A stretch of 64,000 nucleotides of DNA from Castellaniella sp040276085 (GTDB lineage Bacteria; Pseudomonadota; Gammaproteobacteria; Burkholderiales; Burkholderiaceae_B), in NCBI RefSeq assembly GCF_040276085.1, contig NZ_JBELOK010000005.1, positions 222,437-286,436 on the forward strand, given 5' to 3'. Both the position numbers and the translations under genes were made by a program. Positions 60,477 through 64,000 of the stretch are shown here, in pieces (within the stretch, counting starts at the first letter, position 1; every line of letters begins with the position of its first letter). A model generated the notes under the pieces. It was not told where the DNA came from. It worked only from the letters and a program-made list of their open reading frames with translations, and searched no databases.

Positions 60477-61669
60477 GCGGCCTCCAGATGAAAAGCATTG
60501 ATATCAATCTGACCAGTCACGGCGGCTGAAATCAGGGATGAGCGGTACTCCTCAAGATGTTCAATATGCGCTTTTGCATGGGCCACAGCGCTATCAATAT
60601 TCTGTACACGCTCATTGAGGAATGAAACTATTTCCTCTTGCTCCTCGAGGCTCGGCAATGCCACGGGTATCTTCCCAATTTTGCTAGCCTTAATCCCTTC
60701 TGCCGTAGAACCAGTTGCCAAAGTAGCCAGGACAGCCTGTACCTGATGAGCCATGAGCCAATATTTAAGGAAATAATTATTAAGAAGGCCAGGTAATCCT
60801 CGGAACTTAATGACACGCTGAGCCAGTGCTATGCCTTCCCGGTCCACGTTTGCAACTTGACCTAATGGAGCTTCAGTTGTAAACAAGACATCTCCAATTC
60901 CTGGCTGACCTCTACGCATTACTTCACCATAATCTTCCGGCTGTATGTACTCAGCTGACGCAGCGTAATCCAACCTTCCATCTCGAATATTTCTGGCAGT
61001 AATCAGCAAAATTCCCTCATCGACCTTCTCGGGTGTTTTCCCTCGATAGTCAACAATTGGCCCTATGTATTTGGTTAACCCTCCAAGTACCCAACCGGTT
61101 GGGAGCAATGGTATAAATTCATGCTCGGTAGCTATCCACTCTCTGTCTTGATGTAGCCCTCCTACTACGGCCCATGACACGGTTGAATACCGCAGCTCAT
61201 CAAGCAATTCAAGGAGTTTTACCTTCCCTGCAATCAAAGCATCAATCCGCGCCGTCTGCTCGTCGAGGAAGTTAGCAATACGTTGTTGCTCCTGCGGTGA
61301 TGGGCACCGCACTTTGGTCCTATAGGCACTTTCACGAGACAGACCTGGCACCCCAGTATCCTCTGAGTTCTGGTCCAACCCAAGAGTTTGAAGCACCCAG
61401 AACAGCCAACGGAGATTGGCGCCCGTGTGTCGGGAATCCACATAGTAGGCAGTATCAATACAAAACCCGGGTGCATCCGTCCAAGTTACTTTTCCGTAGG
61501 AGCCTTTCCGACCTACGATTATGGCGGGGCCCAACGTATTCGCCACATCATGGCTTCCCACAACGCCATTTGAGCCAAACACGGGAACGTCTCCATCGGA
61601 ACGAATATCTCGCGACAAGGAATCGCCATATTCAAACCGTGCGACGTGCTTCAAGGAAGGCCAGAGCAT
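60473..61669 (-). CDS. hsdS: type I restriction specificity subunit
   Basis: 398 residues. Two target-recognition domains (residues ~1-130 and ~190-330) are separated by conserved helical spacers. The first spacer is CPSPQEQQRIANFLDEQTAR; the second, at the C terminus, is LPSLEEQEEIVSFLNERVQ, ending AAVTGQIDI. It sets the bipartite DNA sequence methylated and cut by the complex; the sequence cannot be predicted by eye. ATG 61669 overlaps the hsdM stop (TGATG); a GTG one codon earlier is also possible. No inverted repeats or second hsdS copy suggest phase variation. Confidence 0.93.
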   Translation of the reverse strand: MLWPSLKHVARFEYGDSLSRDIRSDGDVPVFGSNGVVGSHDVANTLGPAIIVGRKGSYGKVTWTDAPGFCIDTAYYVDSRHTGANLRWLFWVLQTLGLDQNSEDTGVPGLSRESAYRTKVRCPSPQEQQRIANFLDEQTARIDALIAGKVKLLELLDELRYSTVSWAVVGGLHQDREWIATEHEFIPLLPTGWVLGGLTKYIGPIVDYRGKTPEKVDEGILLITARNIRDGRLDYAASAEYIQPEDYGEVMRRGQPGIGDVLFTTEAPLGQVANVDREGIALAQRVIKFRGLPGLLNNYFLKYWLMAHQVQAVLATLATGSTAEGIKASKIGKIPVALPSLEEQEEIVSFLNERVQNIDSAVAHAKAHIEHLEEYRSSLISAAVTGQIDINAFHLEAA

Positions 61670-63480
61670 CACGCCACAACCCCCTTCATGAGCTCAATGA
61701 ACCGCTCCTCCATTCTCTTGATTTCTGCAGCAATGACCTCAGGCGCCCGCAGCGGCTTGTAGACATAGAAGTAGCGATTGAAGTTGATTTCGTAGCCGAC
61801 TTTGCCAGGTTGGCCATCGTGCTCATCACGAATGGTCTCATTCACCCATGCATCATCCACGTGAGGCAGGACCTCGCGCTGCATATAGGCCTTGATGTCC
61901 TCGCCTAAGGGAATGTTCTCGGTATCACGAAGTTCAGGGTCGTAGGGCTTCTCTCCCTTCTTGGGCTTCTTCGCGGTCTTCCCGGGCGCTAGCGGTCGGT
62001 CCACGGTGACCTTGCGGTAACCAAAGAAGGTGTTCTCGAACACCTTCGAGACACAGCGCGGGGGCTCCTGCTCAGCCTGTTCGTCGCCGTTCTTGACCGG
62101 CTCCTGGTACTCCAGCGTGAAAGTCGCATCAGGCTTGAACTCCGAGTAGGCCTTCACGATTTCCGCAATCTGCTCGTCCGTAATCTCGACCCGTTTGCTG
62201 CCAAGGCTCTTGCGGCGCTTCTCGTACATGCGCGTGGCATCAATGAGCTGCACGCGCCCCTTGCGCTCAGGCTTCTTCGTGTTGTCCAGCAGCCAGATAT
62301 AGGTGGCAATGCCCGTGTTGTAGAACAGGTCGTTCGGCAGAGCGATGATGGCCTCTACGAGGTCGTTCTCCAGGAGGTAGCGCCGGATTTCCGACTCACC
62401 AGAACCCGCGTCACCCGTGAACAGAGGGCTGCCGTTCAGGACGATGCCAACACGGCTCCCGCCTTCAGAGGCCTGGCGCATCTTCGACACCAGGTGCATC
62501 AGGAACAGCAAGGAGCCATCAGAGATGCGGGGCAGGCCCGGGCCAAACCTGCCGGCAAAGCCCTTCTCGGACTCGGCTTTCACGGCGGCCTGAACCTTCT
62601 TCCAATCCACGCCAAACGGCGGGTTTGAAAGCATGTAATCGAACTTCTGGCCGATGAACCCATCTGCCGATAGCGTGTTGCCCATGACGATGTTCTTGGG
62701 GTCTTGGCCCTTGATGAGCATGTCCGCCTTACAGATGGCATAGGACTCGGGGTTCAGCTCTTGGCCGAACAGCACCAGCTTCGCCGAGCTATTGATGCCA
62801 GCAATTTCGTTGTCGGCAACAGACAGCATCCCACCCGTGCCGGCAGTGGGGTCATAGAGCGACCGAATGATGCCAGGCTTGGACAGCGCCTCATCGTCAC
62901 CTGCGAACAGGCAGTGCACAATGAGCTTAATGACCTCGCGGGGCGTGAAGTGCTCCCCGGCGGTCTCGTTGGACGCTTCAGAGAACTTCCGAATCAGCTC
63001 CTCGAAGACCAGGCCCATGGTTTCGTTGGGGACAACCGAGGGGTGGAGGTCAATTTCCGCGAACTTCTGGGCGACCAGGTACAGCAGGTCGTTTTCATCG
63101 AGTTCGGCCACGCGGTCGGTGAACTTGAAGCGCTCGAACACATCACGAGCGTCGGCGGAGAAGTCGCCGATGTAAGCAATGAGGTTTTGGCGGATGTTGG
63201 ATGGGTCATCCAACAGGCCAGGAACCGTGAAGGGGCTCACGTTGTAGAACGACTGCTTGCTCTTGCGAGGAAGGATGAGGTCCAGGTTGATGCCGGAATT
63301 TTTCTTCTTCTCGTACTCAGCTAGTACTTCCTTCTTGGTGTCTGCCAGCACGCAATCCAGGCGCCGCAGCAGCGTGAAGGGAAGGATGACCTTGCCGTAG
63401 TCGGCCTGCTTGTAGTCGCCGCGCAGGAGGTCTGCCACCGACCAGATAAAGTTTGCGAGTTCTGAGAAATTTTGTGCCAT
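61669..63480 (-). CDS. hsdM: type I restriction modification methylase
   Basis: 603 residues. The N-terminal helical HsdM domain is followed by an N6-adenine methylase with SAM motif DPTAGTGGML near 210 and catalytic motif NPPFG near 290. The C-terminal region (residues ~400-600, with LRAPEVIAAEIKRMEER) is longer than in E. coli HsdM and typical of this subgroup. It is the first gene of the leftward operon hsdM-hsdS-HEPN-GIY-hsdR-nuclease. The promoter must lie in 63481-63660. Confidence 0.95.
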   Translation of the reverse strand: MAQNFSELANFIWSVADLLRGDYKQADYGKVILPFTLLRRLDCVLADTKKEVLAEYEKKKNSGINLDLILPRKSKQSFYNVSPFTVPGLLDDPSNIRQNLIAYIGDFSADARDVFERFKFTDRVAELDENDLLYLVAQKFAEIDLHPSVVPNETMGLVFEELIRKFSEASNETAGEHFTPREVIKLIVHCLFAGDDEALSKPGIIRSLYDPTAGTGGMLSVADNEIAGINSSAKLVLFGQELNPESYAICKADMLIKGQDPKNIVMGNTLSADGFIGQKFDYMLSNPPFGVDWKKVQAAVKAESEKGFAGRFGPGLPRISDGSLLFLMHLVSKMRQASEGGSRVGIVLNGSPLFTGDAGSGESEIRRYLLENDLVEAIIALPNDLFYNTGIATYIWLLDNTKKPERKGRVQLIDATRMYEKRRKSLGSKRVEITDEQIAEIVKAYSEFKPDATFTLEYQEPVKNGDEQAEQEPPRCVSKVFENTFFGYRKVTVDRPLAPGKTAKKPKKGEKPYDPELRDTENIPLGEDIKAYMQREVLPHVDDAWVNETIRDEHDGQPGKVGYEINFNRYFYVYKPLRAPEVIAAEIKRMEERFIELMKGVVA

Positions 63481-63663
63481 GCCGCGTCGTTGCCTGATTG
63501 TTGCCGGTCGAGGTGTAGAGCCGAGTTTTATGCCTCTTGGGCATCCTCCTCACTCGCCACACCTAAGGACATGGTAACCGCAGATAACAGGATGTGCCGC
63601 CCCGACTCTATTGGCCTCCCGCACCAACACGCACGCAAAAAAAGGGGTGCTCCCAATAGAAAG
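63481..63663. other. short spacer with hsdM promoter
   Basis: No gene seen. It separates the leftward restriction operon from the rightward transposase end and must contain the hsdM promoter. No clear -35/-10 pair can be singled out. Confidence 0.4.
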
Positions 63664-63856
63664 GGCTCTACATCATGAACGGGGGACACCGACATTCAGG
63701 CTCTCCATCATGAACGGGGGACACCGACATTCATTAGACTTGTTTTTACGAAGAACACGTTTAATGGAGTCAATGCCGGCTCTACATCATGAACGGGGGA
63801 CAGCGACATTCATTAGACTTGCTTTTACGAAGAACACGTTTAATGGAGTCAATGCC
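63664..63856. repeat. 79-bp tandem duplication of an IS left end plus a partial third copy
   Basis: Units at 63699-63777 and 63778-63856 differ at about three positions. A 35-base partial copy of the unit start (GGCTCTACATCATGAACGGG onward) lies at 63664-63698. The unit ends at the first codon of the transposase gene. Reiterated IS ends of this kind suggest successive insertions or slippage at the element's left terminus. Confidence 0.85.
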
Positions 63857-64000
63857 GATGTCCCCAATAGATTCTATCCTAGGCATCCACGGTTTGGTGG
63901 TGCAAGAGGTCAAGCGTGCCGATGGCATCCACGTCTGGGCAGGCCCGCGCAGGCGTCCCCGGTGTCAGCACTGCCACAGTGAGCGGCTGCGCATCAAAGC
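63852..64000 (+). CDS. ISL3-family transposase, N-terminal part only in window
   Basis: 49 codons before the window edge: MPMSPIDSILGIHGLVVQEV, then a Cys-x2-Cys zinc-finger start (RCQHCHSERLRIK). This is the N-terminal zinc-binding region of ISL3-type transposases. The start could be the ATG at 63852 or that at 63858. The 79-bp repeat immediately upstream is the likely IS terminus. Confidence 0.75.
   Translation, partial: MPMSPIDSILGIHGLVVQEVKRADGIHVWAGPRRRPRCQHCHSERLRIK

Noticed and set aside
60473..61669. phase-variable hsdS locus
   Set aside because: No second hsdS, recombinase gene or inverted recognition-domain copies are visible in the window.
63664..63856. CRISPR array at the right edge
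   Set aside because: Only two and a half copies, directly adjacent with no spacers, ending at a transposase start; an IS terminus explains them.

Overview
The window reads as a Betaproteobacterium, most likely family Alcaligenaceae (Alcaligenes, Achromobacter or Bordetella relatives). The basis is moderately high G+C, gene families common in Burkholderiales (a DUF4148 protein, membrane-anchored FMN glutamate synthase, hydantoin catabolism) and the insertion sequence types. The genus is inference.

Positions 1-37.6 kb look chromosomal. In order they hold a partial M14 metallopeptidase, a small lipoprotein, an FMN glutamate synthase family protein, a chemotaxis receptor, a phospholipase D lipoprotein and a zinc alcohol dehydrogenase. 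Next comes a complete iron-siderophore uptake operon: AraC regulator, TonB-dependent receptor behind a Fur-like box, FhuF-type reductase, FhuC, FhuD and a double-length FhuB. An enolase-superfamily enzyme, a GntR regulator and a semialdehyde dehydrogenase follow. Then comes a hydantoin-to-D-amino-acid locus: D-carbamoylase, hydantoin racemase, LysR regulator, amino-acid-type ABC transporter and hydantoinase. After it lie PrlF/YhaV toxin-antitoxin, SDR enzyme plus APC permease plus LuxR regulator, ArsR plus Old Yellow Enzyme, DUF4148 protein, OsmC-YcaO fusion, YaiI, an RHH-like protein, an M23 peptidase and an Hsp31-like protein. Fragments of a second yaiI and of a NemA-type flavoprotein show past rearrangement.

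At about 37.84 kb the sequence carries a tRNA- or tmRNA-like 3' end followed, on the minus strand, by a strong terminator. A coupling-protein gene starts immediately to its right. This looks like the left junction of an integrated mobile element that runs to the window end. The element's transfer genes are decaying (TraD-like gene, MobF relaxase with the middle missing, second degenerate copies of both), with a secreted tandem-repeat protein and a HEPN-like gene among them.

The element then carries defence-type cargo. This comprises an AbiEi/AbiEii toxin-antitoxin pair; an operon of an RloC/PrrC-like AAA_13 ATPase with SbcD and SbcC; a frameshifted YdaS gene; a deleted IS66 copy; fragments of GHKL, IS256 and HerA-type genes; and a type I restriction-modification operon. 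The restriction operon is hsdM-hsdS-(HEPN-like)-(GIY-YIG/DUF4357)-hsdR, followed by a PD-(D/E)XK gene broken by one in-frame stop codon. The right edge holds a 79-bp tandem repeat at the start of an ISL3-type transposase.

The best candidate for an undescribed system is the AAA_13-SbcD-SbcC operon. The two extra genes inside the restriction operon and the split nuclease gene come next.
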